Counted from the stretch's first letter, positions 28,925 to 37,579 are shown. The stretch is 64,000 nt of DNA from an uncultured Rhodospirillales bacterium (GCA_903844135.1 CAIMSN010000008.1:1-64000); one strand, 5' to 3'. A program made the numbers and translations. Notes: generated from the sequence alone by a model not told the origin.

Positions 28925-29896
28925 TCAGAACACGGCATGGTCGCGACGGTCGATCGCCGCCTCGCCGGCGACCAGCCGTGCATAGAACGCGAACAGCGTC
29001 TCGCTGCCGGTCGACGGCGTCGCGTCGGCGTCGTAGCGCCCGCGCGCGCCGTCCCAGACCAGCATCGACTCGGTGGCATAGTAGCGGCCGATCCGCGCCA
29101 GTTCCGCCTTGTCGGCCAGGCGCTGCGAGACCCGGCCGAGCCCGGCCAGCACCGCCACGATCGCATCGAGCATGCCGACCGGGACGCTGCGGAATCGCGC
29201 CGGCCGGCCCAGCAGTTCGAACAGACGCTCGCCCTGCTGACGCGGCGTGATCGCCGGGCCCGGACCGCCGATCGGCAGGATTCGGTTCCGCCGGTCCGGA
29301 TCGTCCAGACACGCGGCGAGATAGCGCCCGAGATCGTCGTCGCTGATCGGCTTGCAGGCGGTGAGGCTGCCGTCGCCGAACAGCAGGAACGGCTTGCCTC
29401 GCCGCAGCCGGTCGAGCTGCCCGGACAAGGATTTGAAATACGCGGTCGGCCTGACGATCGAATAGGTCAGGCCGGACTCGATCAGCGCCCGCTCGAACGC
29501 CAGCTTGGCGTGCTGGAACCCGAGCTTCGGTTTCTGCACGCAGATCGCCGACAGCAGCACCATCTGCGGCACGCCGACCGCCCGGGCCGCCTCGAGCACG
29601 GTGAGCGTGGCCTGATAATCGACCGCCCAGGCATCCTTCGGCGTGCCGCTGCGCGAGGCCAGGCACGACACCACCGCATCGAACCGCTCGCCGCGGAACC
29701 CGTCCTGCGCCACCGACCGCGGATCGGTCAGAACGCCGCGCCGCGACTCCGCGCCGGCCTCGTCCTGCGCCCCCGCGCGCCCGAAGCACACCACCGCGTG
29801 CCCGGCCAGGAGCAGCGCCCGCACCGTCGCGCGCCCGATCGTGCCGGTGCCGCCGAGGACCAGAATGCGTCGTGGTCGAGGGGAGGGGTGGTTCAT
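28925..29896 (-). CDS. bciA: BciA-like divinyl (proto)chlorophyllide 8-vinyl reductase
   Basis: ILVLGGTGTIGRATV; DAVVSCLASRSGTPKDAWAVDYQA; LLSAICVQKPKLGFQHAKLAFE; YSIVRPTAYFKSLSGQ; ACKPISDDDL. Confidence 0.78.
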   Translation of the reverse strand: MNHPSPRPRRILVLGGTGTIGRATVRALLLAGHAVVCFGRAGAQDEAGAESRRGVLTDPRSVAQDGFRGERFDAVVSCLASRSGTPKDAWAVDYQATLTVLEAARAVGVPQMVLLSAICVQKPKLGFQHAKLAFERALIESGLTYSIVRPTAYFKSLSGQLDRLRRGKPFLLFGDGSLTACKPISDDDLGRYLAACLDDPDRRNRILPIGGPGPAITPRQQGERLFELLGRPARFRSVPVGMLDAIVAVLAGLGRVSQRLADKAELARIGRYYATESMLVWDGARGRYDADATPSTGSETLFAFYARLVAGEAAIDRRDHAVF

Positions 29897-29995
29897 TGGG
29901 GAAAGATGGGGATCATCCAGGTGAATCCGAGCCCGTTTCGCATCCGAAAATCGACCGGGAGACCGTGTGCACAGCGTCTCGGCGCCGCTCGCTGC

Positions 29996-30412
29996 CTAGT
30001 TCGGCTTCAGCGCTTCCCGGGCGATATCGATGAGGTCATGGCCGCCGAGTTTCGCATTCACGGCGATCAAGATGAGGAAAATGCTGTAGAGAAACGCGGA
30101 GAGGAACCCGATGACGAGGGGAATTCCCCATACCGCCCGCCAGCCTGGGCTCTCCGGTTCCGGAACCGCGAAATTGACCGCGAATTGGGTGAGGATCTGA
30201 GCCGATTCAGATGTGAAGTCTTCGAGTTCATTTTGGGTGAAGTTGGCACACGTCGCGCGTTGCGCGGGCGTTGCTGACGAGCCGTATTGTCCGTCGGCGC
30301 GATCGTATTTTCGGAGGACGAGAAGGCCGAGGGCGATGGTCTGTTCGAGGTTCTTGTATGGATCGGCAGCATAATAGAGGACGGAATCAACTTGGTTGCG
30401 CTCTCCAGCCAC
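29996..30412 (-). CDS. Orphan hypothetical protein with one C-terminal TM
   Basis: 138 aa, WGIPLVIGFLSAFLYSIFLILIAV near C-terminus; region less GC-rich by eye. Confidence 0.55.
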   Translation of the reverse strand: MAGERNQVDSVLYYAADPYKNLEQTIALGLLVLRKYDRADGQYGSSATPAQRATCANFTQNELEDFTSESAQILTQFAVNFAVPEPESPGWRAVWGIPLVIGFLSAFLYSIFLILIAVNAKLGGHDLIDIAREALKPN

Positions 30413-30617
30413 CCGCCGTCTCCGTCACCGGTTGCGTGCCCGTCTCGTATTCGACCGCGCCCTCGTGCAGGGTTCGGCGCATGCGGTCCGATTTCAACGT
30501 GCGCTCCAGGTAGGCATAGAGCACGGTGTCGGAACGCCCCGGAGCCGTCCTGGGGGACAATTTCGCCACTGCTGCGGGCGCTGGTTTGCCAACTCCGTTA
30601 AATGTCGTTTTCGTCAT
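30387..30617 (-). CDS. Orphan hypothetical protein
   Basis: MTKTTFNGVGKPAPAAVAKL..., overlaps the next ORF by 26 bp. Confidence 0.4.
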   Translation of the reverse strand: MTKTTFNGVGKPAPAAVAKLSPRTAPGRSDTVLYAYLERTLKSDRMRRTLHEGAVEYETGTQPVTETAGGWRAQPS

Positions 30618-30779
30618 TCTGACCCTTCCGTCGGGCACGGTACGGCGCCTTGTCTTAGCGCCACACGTGGCCTCAATACGGGCCGCAACGAGGTAAGTGT
30701 CATCTCAAGAGACAGTTGGTCAGGTGTTTTTGGCCGTTCGTCTCAGGTTATCCGGCCGCACTGATCCAGTCGAGAGGAG

Positions 30780-30856
30780 TGGCGCGCCCTGGTGGATTCG
30801 AACCACCGACCCACAGCTTAGAAGGCTGTTGCTCTATCCGACTGAGCTAAGGGCGC
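30780..30856 (-). tRNA. tRNA-Arg (anticodon UCU)
   Basis: GCGCCCTTAGCTCAGTCGGATAGAGCAACAGCCTTCTAAGCTGTGGGTCGGTGGTTCGAATCCACCAGGGCGCGCCA, cloverleaf, encoded CCA. Confidence 0.96.
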
Positions 30857-30880
30857 GCAGGAAACCGATCGGCACCAGCC

Positions 30881-31186
30881 TCAATGGGTCCAGTTCTGGC
30901 GGCGGTCCGCCCGGAAATTGTCCGCATAGGCCTTGGGATGACGCACGCGCGGCGTCGGCAGCTCGAGATCGTAGGCGATGCCCTCGCGCGTCGCGTAGGC
31001 CACCGCCTCCTCCCGGGTCGGAAACCGCAGCGTGACCTGGCTTTTCATGTCGCCGCTGCCGAACCAGCCCATCAGCGGGTCCTGGATGCGCTGCTCGGAC
31101 TGGCCGTATTCCAGGATCCAGTCATGCGTGTTGGCCTGACCGGACTGCATCGCCGTCTTCGGCTGCTGGTAGATCCGCGCACGCAT
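30881..31186 (-). CDS. NDUFS4-like (ETC complex I) accessory subunit
   Basis: MRARIYQQPKTAMQSGQANTHDWILEY...PLMGWFGSGDMKSQVTLRFPTREEAVAYA. Confidence 0.88.
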   Translation of the reverse strand: MRARIYQQPKTAMQSGQANTHDWILEYGQSEQRIQDPLMGWFGSGDMKSQVTLRFPTREEAVAYATREGIAYDLELPTPRVRHPKAYADNFRADRRQNWTH

Positions 31187-31214
31187 CGACGACACCCCTC
31201 CTCTGGACCCCGGC

Positions 31215-31291
31215 TGGTCGGGGCGCCCGGACTCGAACCGGGGGCCTCCTGTACCCAAAACAGGCGCGCTACCAGGCTGCGCCACGCCCCG
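31215..31291 (-). tRNA. tRNA-Pro (anticodon UGG)
   Basis: CGGGGCGTGGCGCAGCCTGGTAGCGCGCCTGTTTTGGGTACAGGAGGCCCCCGGTTCGAGTCCGGGCGCCCCGACCA. Confidence 0.96.
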
Positions 31292-31375
31292 AACCGGGCC
31301 AGAAACTATGGAGTTGCCTGATCCCTGGCAAGCGCGCCCTCGAGAAGGCGGGCCAGCGGCAGGGGCAAGCCCGTC

Positions 31376-31864
31376 TCAGACGGACTTGCGCGCCAGCGGT
31401 GGAACGAACAAAGGCGCGGTGTCCCAGGGAAACAGGATCCAGGTCTCCTGCGGCACCTCGACGACGAACCGGTCGGTGTACGGGCGGCCGGACGGCTTGG
31501 CGTACAGGCAGGCGAAATAGGCCTTCGGCAGCAGCCGTCGCACCAGTTGCGCCGTCACCCCGGAATCGACCAGGTCGTCGACGATCAGGAAGCCGTCGCC
31601 GTCGCCGGCCGCCGCCGGCGCCTTGATCACCTTCGGCTCGCCCTGGCGCTGCTCGCCCTCGCCCTGCTGGTCGTACGACACCACCGAGATGCTCTCGATC
31701 AGCCGGCAATCGAGCTCGCGGCCGATGATCGCCGCCGGGATCAGCCCGCCCCTGGTGATGGCGACGATGCCCTGGAACGGGCCCTCGGCGATCAGTTGCT
31801 CCGCCAGCAGGCGCGCGTCGCGATGGAGCTGGTCCCAGGTGACGGTGGCGTAGCTGATGGCCAT
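31376..31864 (-). CDS. gpt: Xanthine phosphoribosyltransferase
   Basis: GIVAITRGGLIPAAIIGRELDCRLIES...FLIVDDLVDSGVTAQLVR. Confidence 0.85.
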   Translation of the reverse strand: MAISYATVTWDQLHRDARLLAEQLIAEGPFQGIVAITRGGLIPAAIIGRELDCRLIESISVVSYDQQGEGEQRQGEPKVIKAPAAAGDGDGFLIVDDLVDSGVTAQLVRRLLPKAYFACLYAKPSGRPYTDRFVVEVPQETWILFPWDTAPLFVPPLARKSV

Positions 31865-32214
31865 CAGAACAATTTCCCCCCATCCGGCACCTGATGGTCC
31901 GGTCGGACCAGCACCACCTCTCCGCTGCGATCCGGCAGGCCCAGCGTGAGCACCTCGCTCAGGAACGGCCCGATCTGCCGCGGTGCGACGTTCACCAGCG
32001 CGCACACCTGGCGTCCGATCAACTGGTCGGGCTTGTAGTGCCGGGTGATCTGCGCCGAGGACCGCTTCACGCCGATGCCGGGCCCGAAATCGATCCACAG
32101 CCTGATCGCCGGCTTGCGCGCCTCCGGAAATGGCTGCGCGTCGGTGACGGTGCCGACACGAATGTCGAGGGCAGCGAAATTCTCGTAGCCGACGGTCGGG
32201 ACTGGTTCGGTCAT
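31864..32214 (-). CDS. CsaA-like tRNA-binding domain protein
   Basis: FAALDIRVGTVTDAQPFPEARKPAIRLWIDFGPGIGVKRSSAQIT...CALVNVAPRQIG. Confidence 0.85.
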   Translation of the reverse strand: MTEPVPTVGYENFAALDIRVGTVTDAQPFPEARKPAIRLWIDFGPGIGVKRSSAQITRHYKPDQLIGRQVCALVNVAPRQIGPFLSEVLTLGLPDRSGEVVLVRPDHQVPDGGKLF

Positions 32215-32328
32215 GGTCGATCTTGTGCCGCCTGCGCGGACGCTTGCCAACTGCGCAAAACATGCTTGGCGCCCGGTCCGCCCGATCTTCCTTGTGGCGG
32301 ACCTCACCCTCAACTACTTCGTGTTCTG

Positions 32329-32343
32329 GACCATCCGATGGTC
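32329..32343. promoter_or_regulatory. Candidate TA operator (inverted repeat)
   Basis: GACCAT-CCG-ATGGTC, about 31 bp before the antitoxin ATG. Confidence 0.45.
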
Positions 32344-32374
32344 GGGTCGATGGGCGCCTGTCCGGGAGACCGCC

Positions 32375-32632
32375 ATGCAGATTTCCGTGACCGACGCCAA
32401 AGCGCAATTGACCGAGCTGGTGCAATGCGCCGAGTCGGGCGACGAGATCGTGCTGACCCGTCACGGCCACGCCGCCGTCCGGCTGGTTCCGGTCAGGCCC
32501 ATGCCGGGGCGCGCGTCGCGTCATGCTTTGCTGGACTCGGTTCGCGCGTCCGCCAGGGTGCGATGCGCCTCCGGTCCGGCCGCGGAACGCAGCCAGGACT
32601 TTCTCTATGACAGGGACGGCCTGCCCGGTTGA
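32375..32632 (+). CDS. Phd/YefM-type antitoxin
   Basis: MQISVTDAKAQLTELVQCAESGDEIVLTRHGHAAVRLVPV. Confidence 0.88.
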   Translation: MQISVTDAKAQLTELVQCAESGDEIVLTRHGHAAVRLVPVRPMPGRASRHALLDSVRASARVRCASGPAAERSQDFLYDRDGLPG

Positions 32633-32680
32633 AGGCCGTCGTGAGCGTCGCCGCGGGCGCGATGTCGTGACAGGCATCCT

Positions 32681-33067
32681 GTGATCGTCGTCGACACATC
32701 CGCCCTGATGGCGATCCTGCTCGATGAACCGCACGCCGATTTCTGCGCCGCCACGCTCGAAGCCGAGGACGAGGTGCTGATCTCCGCCGGCACCGTCGTC
32801 GAATCGCTAATCGTCGCCGCGCGTCGCAATGTCGGCGACGAAATGCACCGGCTGATCGACGGGCTGGGCTTCGAGATCGTCACCGTGACGCCGGCCTCCG
32901 CGCGACGGATCGCCGCCGCCTCTGCGGCCTGGGGCAAGGGCGTGCATCCGGCCGGGCTGAACCTCGGAGATTGCTTCGCCTATGCGCTGGCCAGGGAACG
33001 CGGCTGCGCGCTGCTGTTCGTCGGCGACGATTTCGCCCGCACCGACATCCAGGCCGTGCTCGGCTGA
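32681..33067 (+). CDS. VapC-type PIN-domain toxin
   Basis: MIVVDTSALMAILLDEP...LNLGDCFAYALARERGCALLFVGDDFARTDI; GTG start. Confidence 0.92.
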   Translation: MIVVDTSALMAILLDEPHADFCAATLEAEDEVLISAGTVVESLIVAARRNVGDEMHRLIDGLGFEIVTVTPASARRIAAASAAWGKGVHPAGLNLGDCFAYALARERGCALLFVGDDFARTDIQAVLG

Positions 33068-33094
33068 AACCCGCATCGTTCGAACAAGAGAGCC

Positions 33095-33169
33095 TGGCTC
33101 CCGGAGTAGGGATCGAACCTACGACCGAGCGATTAACAGTCGCTTGCTCTACCGCTGAGCTATCCGGGA
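33095..33169 (-). tRNA. tRNA-Asn (anticodon GUU)
   Basis: TCCCGGATAGCTCAGCGGTAGAGCAAGCGACTGTTAATCGCTCGGTCGTAGGTTCGATCCCTACTCCGGGAGCCA. Confidence 0.96.
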
Positions 33170-33301
33170 CCGGCGGCGCACCCTATAGCGGAGGCTGCGT
33201 CGGAACGTAAAGCCCTCCGGGACGGGGTTTTTCCTCCGGCCTTCCCCGGCTGACCCCGCCCGAGGCAGCCTGACAGCCCGTCCGCCCGGAAACGTCCGCC
33301 C

Positions 33302-34354
33302 ATGACACAGCGCGCCCCTCTATCGTTAGGCCGACGCGGTCTTCTGGGCGGACTCGCCGGCGCCGCCGCGCTGGGCGGCGGCCTGGTGGTGCGCAACCAG
33401 CTCCGCCATGCGCATTCCGACGAGACGGTCCGGCCCGACGGGCAATTCCGCAAGCTGACCCTGGCCTGTCCGCATCCCGCGCACGACCCGGTGCTCGCGC
33501 TTGCGCTGCACGAGGGGTTTCTCGCCCGCTACAACCTCGACATCACCGTGCTGAGCGGCTTCGCATCCGGGCAGGAGGCCCTGGCCCAGCTCCGTCCAGG
33601 CGGTGCCGACGTCGCCATCGCCGCCGCCCTGTCCTGGCTGCCGCGTCTGCTGGGCGGGCTGGACGCGAAGATGGTTGCTGGCCTGCAGAGCGGCAGCGCG
33701 CGCCTGCTGGTCGACCGCAAGTCGGCGTTCAAGCGGATCGAGGATCTGCATCGCCACAGCATCGGGCTCGCCAATGCCGCCGGCGGCGCTGATGCCGGCG
33801 CCGACCGGCTGTTCTTCTCGATCATGATGCGGCGCAAGGGGATGAACCCCAATGTCGACGTCAACTGGGTGTCGGTGGCGCCCGAGCATTTCGGCGATGC
33901 GCTGGCCAGCGGCCAGGTGCAGGCGGTGGCCGGGCACGATCCGGTGATCTGGCAGGTCCGCGAGCGGCTTCGCCTGGTCGAGCTCGCCAGCTCCATGACC
34001 GGAAGCTACGCGCAGCGGGTCAGCCGGGTACTGGGCGTGCGCGGCGACCTGCTGACCGCAGACCCGCAGGCGGCGGTGTCGCTGGTGCTGGCGTTCCAGG
34101 ATGCCGCCAGGACCGTCGCGCGTCATCTGGAGGAGACCGCCAGCATCCTGGCGGACCAGTTGCCTGATATGACCCTGCCGACGATCCAGAAGATGCTCGA
34201 GGCGGAGGGGCATGCGGTGCATCCGGTCGGGCCAGAACTACGCGAGCAGATCGCACAATATATCGACGAGCTGAAACTGCTCGGGCTGGTGCCGGAGGAG
34301 CAGGATTCCGGCGGTCTCTCGAAGCAATTCTGCCAGACCGTGCTGCACGGATAG
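33302..34354 (+). CDS. SsuA/nitrate-type ABC substrate-binding protein (orphan)
   Basis: Tat-like GRRGLLGGLAGAAALGGG; LALHEGFLARYNLDITVLSGFASGQEALAQLRPGGADVAIA; no permease/ATPase adjacent. Confidence 0.8.
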   Translation: MTQRAPLSLGRRGLLGGLAGAAALGGGLVVRNQLRHAHSDETVRPDGQFRKLTLACPHPAHDPVLALALHEGFLARYNLDITVLSGFASGQEALAQLRPGGADVAIAAALSWLPRLLGGLDAKMVAGLQSGSARLLVDRKSAFKRIEDLHRHSIGLANAAGGADAGADRLFFSIMMRRKGMNPNVDVNWVSVAPEHFGDALASGQVQAVAGHDPVIWQVRERLRLVELASSMTGSYAQRVSRVLGVRGDLLTADPQAAVSLVLAFQDAARTVARHLEETASILADQLPDMTLPTIQKMLEAEGHAVHPVGPELREQIAQYIDELKLLGLVPEEQDSGGLSKQFCQTVLHG

Positions 34355-34515
34355 GCGCCGGATCCCGGCCGGGCGCGGCTTCTGGTCCGGCAAACGCGCC
34401 TGTGGCACGGAGATCATCCTAAAACACAATTCTGCCCTGTGAGTCCCCAGAGCACCTATCTTTGTGCAGTGCGATGTTTATATCTGACCGCAGCACGCGA
34501 GGGTTCTCCTGTCCC

Positions 34516-35280
34516 ATGGGCCTGTCTTCCAATTTCCACGCCGCGCACGCGGATAATCTGGCTCCGTCGAGGGAGGCCTCCAGCATCGGCGAGGCGTTCC
34601 ACCGGCTGAGCGCGCTCGCCGCGGCCGGCGCCGACGGGCGCGAGATCCTGCGCCATGCGTTGCTCACCGTCATGCCGGGACGCCTCGCCATCGTGTCGTC
34701 GTTCGGCGCCGAATCCGCGGTGCTGCTGTCGGTCATCGCCGGGATCGATCGCACCGCGCCGGTGGTGTTCCTGGAAACCCGCAAGCATTTCGCGGAGACC
34801 CTGGCCTATCGCGACACGCTCGCCGCGCATCTCGGCCTGCTCGACGTCCGCAGCGTCTCGCCCGACCGGGCGGCGCTGGCCGACCGCGATCCGGCCGGGG
34901 CACTCTGGCAGTTCGACACCGACGCCTGCTGCGCGCTGCGCAAGGTCGAGCCGCTCGACGAGGCGCTGTCCGGTTTCGACGGCTGGATCAGCGGCCGCAA
35001 GCGCCATCAGGCCTCGACCCGCACCACCCTCCCGTTCGTCGAGCTGGAGCAGGGCCGCCTCAAGCTGAACCCGATCGCCGACTGGGACGGCCCGCGCATC
35101 CAGGCCGAGTTCGCCCGCCGCGCCCTGCCGGCGCACCCGCTGGTCGCGCGCGGCTACCCCTCGATCGGCTGCGCCGTCTGCACCCGCGCGGTCGGCGAGG
35201 GCGAGGAGAGCCGCGCCGGGCGCTGGTCCGGCTCCGACAAGGTCGAATGCGGCATTCACCGCGCGAGTGTCGACGCCTGA
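34516..35280 (+). CDS. cysH: Phosphoadenylyl/adenylyl-sulfate reductase
   Basis: IVSSFGAESAVLL; FLETRKHFAETLAYRD; DACCALRKVEPL; ISGRKRHQASTR; IGCAVCTRAV...KVECGIH. Confidence 0.93.
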   Translation: MGLSSNFHAAHADNLAPSREASSIGEAFHRLSALAAAGADGREILRHALLTVMPGRLAIVSSFGAESAVLLSVIAGIDRTAPVVFLETRKHFAETLAYRDTLAAHLGLLDVRSVSPDRAALADRDPAGALWQFDTDACCALRKVEPLDEALSGFDGWISGRKRHQASTRTTLPFVELEQGRLKLNPIADWDGPRIQAEFARRALPAHPLVARGYPSIGCAVCTRAVGEGEESRAGRWSGSDKVECGIHRASVDA

Positions 35281-35345
35281 CACCATTTCCGGACGCGCGG
35301 CCCGGGTTTACCGACACGCCGGGGTCCTGCTACGCAGACCGTCGC

Positions 35346-35429
35346 GCGAGAGTGACGGAACGGTAGACGTAGTCGACTCAAAATCGACCGCCGCAAGGCT
35401 TGGGGGTTCGAGTCCCCCCTCTCGTACCA
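35346..35429 (+). tRNA. tRNA-Leu (anticodon CAA)
   Basis: gcgagagtgacggaacggtagacgtagtcgactcaaaatcgaccgccgcaaggcttgggggttcgagtcccccctctcgtacca; class II variable arm. Confidence 0.95.
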
Positions 35430-35448
35430 GTTCCTGCGGCAGGCCAGC

Positions 35449-36618
35449 ATGATGATCGACGTCGAACGGCCCACCCGCCTGCCAGGCAACCCGCGTTTCT
35501 CCTCCGGCCCCTGCGCCAAGCGTCCCGGCTGGAGGCTGGACGCGCTCTCCGCCGCCCCGCTCGGCCGCTCGCATCGCGCTCCGGACACCGCCGCCAGGCT
35601 CGCCGAGGTGATCGACCGCAGCCGCGCCATCCTCGGCATGCCGGCCGACTGGCGCCTCGGCATCGTGCCCGCGTCCGACACCGGCGCCGTCGAGATGGCG
35701 CTCTGGTCGCTGCTCGGCACCCGTCCGGTCGACGTGCTGGCGTTCGAGAGCTTCTCCGCCGCCTGGGCGCACGACATCACCGCCGAGCTCGGCCTCGCCG
35801 ACGCCCGCGTGCTCTCCGCCGACTACGGCGCGCTGCCCGACCTCGCCGCCATCGACTGGTCGCGCGACGTGGTGTTCGCCTGGAACGGCACCACGTCGGG
35901 CGTCTGCCTGCCCGGTGCGCATGCGATTCCCGCCTGCCATGACGGGCTCGCCATCTGCGACGCCACCTCGGCCGCCTTCGCGATGGAGCTGCCCTGGGAC
36001 CGGCTCGATGTCGTCACCTGGTCCTGGCAGAAGGTGCTGGGCGGCGAGGCGGCGCACGGCATGCTCGCCCTCTCGCCACGCGCCGTGGAGCGCCTCGAAT
36101 CCACCCCGCATCTCCGCCCGCTGCCCAAGATATTCCGCCTCACCCAGAAGGGCCGCCTGATCGAGGGCATCTTTCGCGGCGACACCATCAACACCCCCTC
36201 GATGCTCTGCGTCGAGGACGCGCTGGACGGGCTGCGCTGGGCCGAACGCATCGGCGGCCTGCCGGCGCTGATCGCCCGCAGCCAGGCCAACCTCGCCGCC
36301 ATCGCCGCCTGGGAGGCCACCGCCGACTGGGTGCGCTTTCTCGCCCCCGACCCCGCCACCCGCTCCAGCACCTCGATCTGCCTGCGCCTCTGCGGCGACT
36401 GGTTCGAGACCCTCGCCCCCGACCAGCGCGCCGGCTTCGGCAAGTCACTCGCCAGGACCCTGCACGACGAGGCGGCCGCCCTCGATGCCGGCAGCTACCG
36501 CGACGCGCCGCCGGGCCTGCGGCTGTGGGGTGGCGCGACCGTGGAGACCGCCGATCTGCAGGCGGCACTTCCCTGGCTCGATTGGGCGTTCGCAGAGACG
36601 CGACGGGCGTTCGGCTGA
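35449..36618 (+). CDS. serC: Phosphoserine transaminase (Methanosarcina-type SerC)
   Basis: NPRFSSGPCAKRPGW; GIVPASDTGAVEMALWSLLG; WSWQKVLGGEAAHGMLALSPRA. Confidence 0.9.
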   Translation: MMIDVERPTRLPGNPRFSSGPCAKRPGWRLDALSAAPLGRSHRAPDTAARLAEVIDRSRAILGMPADWRLGIVPASDTGAVEMALWSLLGTRPVDVLAFESFSAAWAHDITAELGLADARVLSADYGALPDLAAIDWSRDVVFAWNGTTSGVCLPGAHAIPACHDGLAICDATSAAFAMELPWDRLDVVTWSWQKVLGGEAAHGMLALSPRAVERLESTPHLRPLPKIFRLTQKGRLIEGIFRGDTINTPSMLCVEDALDGLRWAERIGGLPALIARSQANLAAIAAWEATADWVRFLAPDPATRSSTSICLRLCGDWFETLAPDQRAGFGKSLARTLHDEAAALDAGSYRDAPPGLRLWGGATVETADLQAALPWLDWAFAETRRAFG

Positions 36619-36645
36619 GGCAAGGTCGGGCTCTGCCCGAACCCG

Positions 36646-36666
36646 GCAGGGGCCGGCGGCCCCTGC
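36646..36666 (+). terminator. GC-rich hairpin downstream of serC
   Basis: GCAGGGGCC-GGC-GGCCCCTGC perfect 9-bp stem, no U-tract. Confidence 0.55.
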
Positions 36667-36753
36667 ACTCCGTTTGGGGTGGACGTCGCAGCGGGGCAAA
36701 TGCGGCGCCTTCGCCAGGGTTGACAGGAGAATTGTCAGCGCAACTGGGAGAGG

Positions 36754-37330
36754 GTGGTGCAACTGGCAGCCGGTGTCTGGCGTCGGGTCGATCCCGCGGC
36801 CCGTGCGCCTCCCATCCTCGTCGCCGCGATCCATCTGGCCCTCGGCGGACGTTACGACCTGTTCCGCGACGAACTGTACGATGCCGCTTATGGCGGCAGC
36901 GCTCCATACGCTGGGACTTGGTGCGTGGGGATTGCGATTGCCGGTCGCGGCGACGGCTGGCGCGCTGGTATGGTCGGCGGAAGCGGGCTCGCCGTCGGTC
37001 TGGCCGCACTCGCCTGCCGTCGCGTTTTTGATGGCCGACGCAATCCGTGGCGGAAACGTTCGATCGCTGATGTTCGCGGGGCTGATAGCGGGCCTGGAGC
37101 TGCAGGCGAACTATGCGATGCTGTTCTGGATGGTGGGGTTGGCCGTCGGACTGGTGCTGACGCCCGAGCGCCGGTTGCTGTTGCGCCCCGACTTCCTGAT
37201 CGGCGCAGCGCTGGAAGGGGCGATCGCCCTGCCGTCACTCGTCTGGCAATAGATCCATGTTTTCCGTTCCTCGTGGTCGCGCTCTGCGATGAATTTCGGA
37301 AACGGCAAGGTGAGCGCGCTGTGCCGCGGC
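36754..37330 (+). pseudogene. Remnant of GT39/ArnT-like glycosyltransferase
   Basis: Frame 1: ILVAAIHLALGGRYDLFRDELYDAAYGG; frame 2: LGLGAWGLRLPVAATAGALVW...LIAGLELQANYAMLFWMVGLAVGLVLTPERRLLLRPDFLIGAALEGAIALPSLVWQ*; frame 1 again: DPCFPFLVV. Confidence 0.7.
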
Positions 37331-37420
37331 CTGAAGCCGCCGCTCGCCGAACCATGGCGCCAGCTCGAGATGTTCTTCTAGCCTGAGCATCGCGTTCGCC
37401 CGCACCCAGCGCGCGGGCCA

Positions 37421-37579
37421 TCACGTCGCCCGTCTGGCAGCCAGATCCCATCCAGCCAGCCACGCGTCACGCTCGTCGGCGCCGGGCGGGTAGGGGCAGT
37501 CCTCCCGGGGCAAGCCCCATGAAAACGAATCCCTGCCTTCGTCCGATACGCTCTGCGGCAGTCCGATTTCGTCGGTCAT
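37421..37579 (-). CDS. 52-aa RMF/CrpP-like small protein (not in ORF track)
   Basis: MTDEIGLPQSVSDEGRDSFSWGLPREDCPYPPGADERDAWLAGWDLAARRAT; CPY...WLAGW..A resembles ribosome modulation factor C-terminus. Confidence 0.6.
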   Translation of the reverse strand: MTDEIGLPQSVSDEGRDSFSWGLPREDCPYPPGADERDAWLAGWDLAARRAT

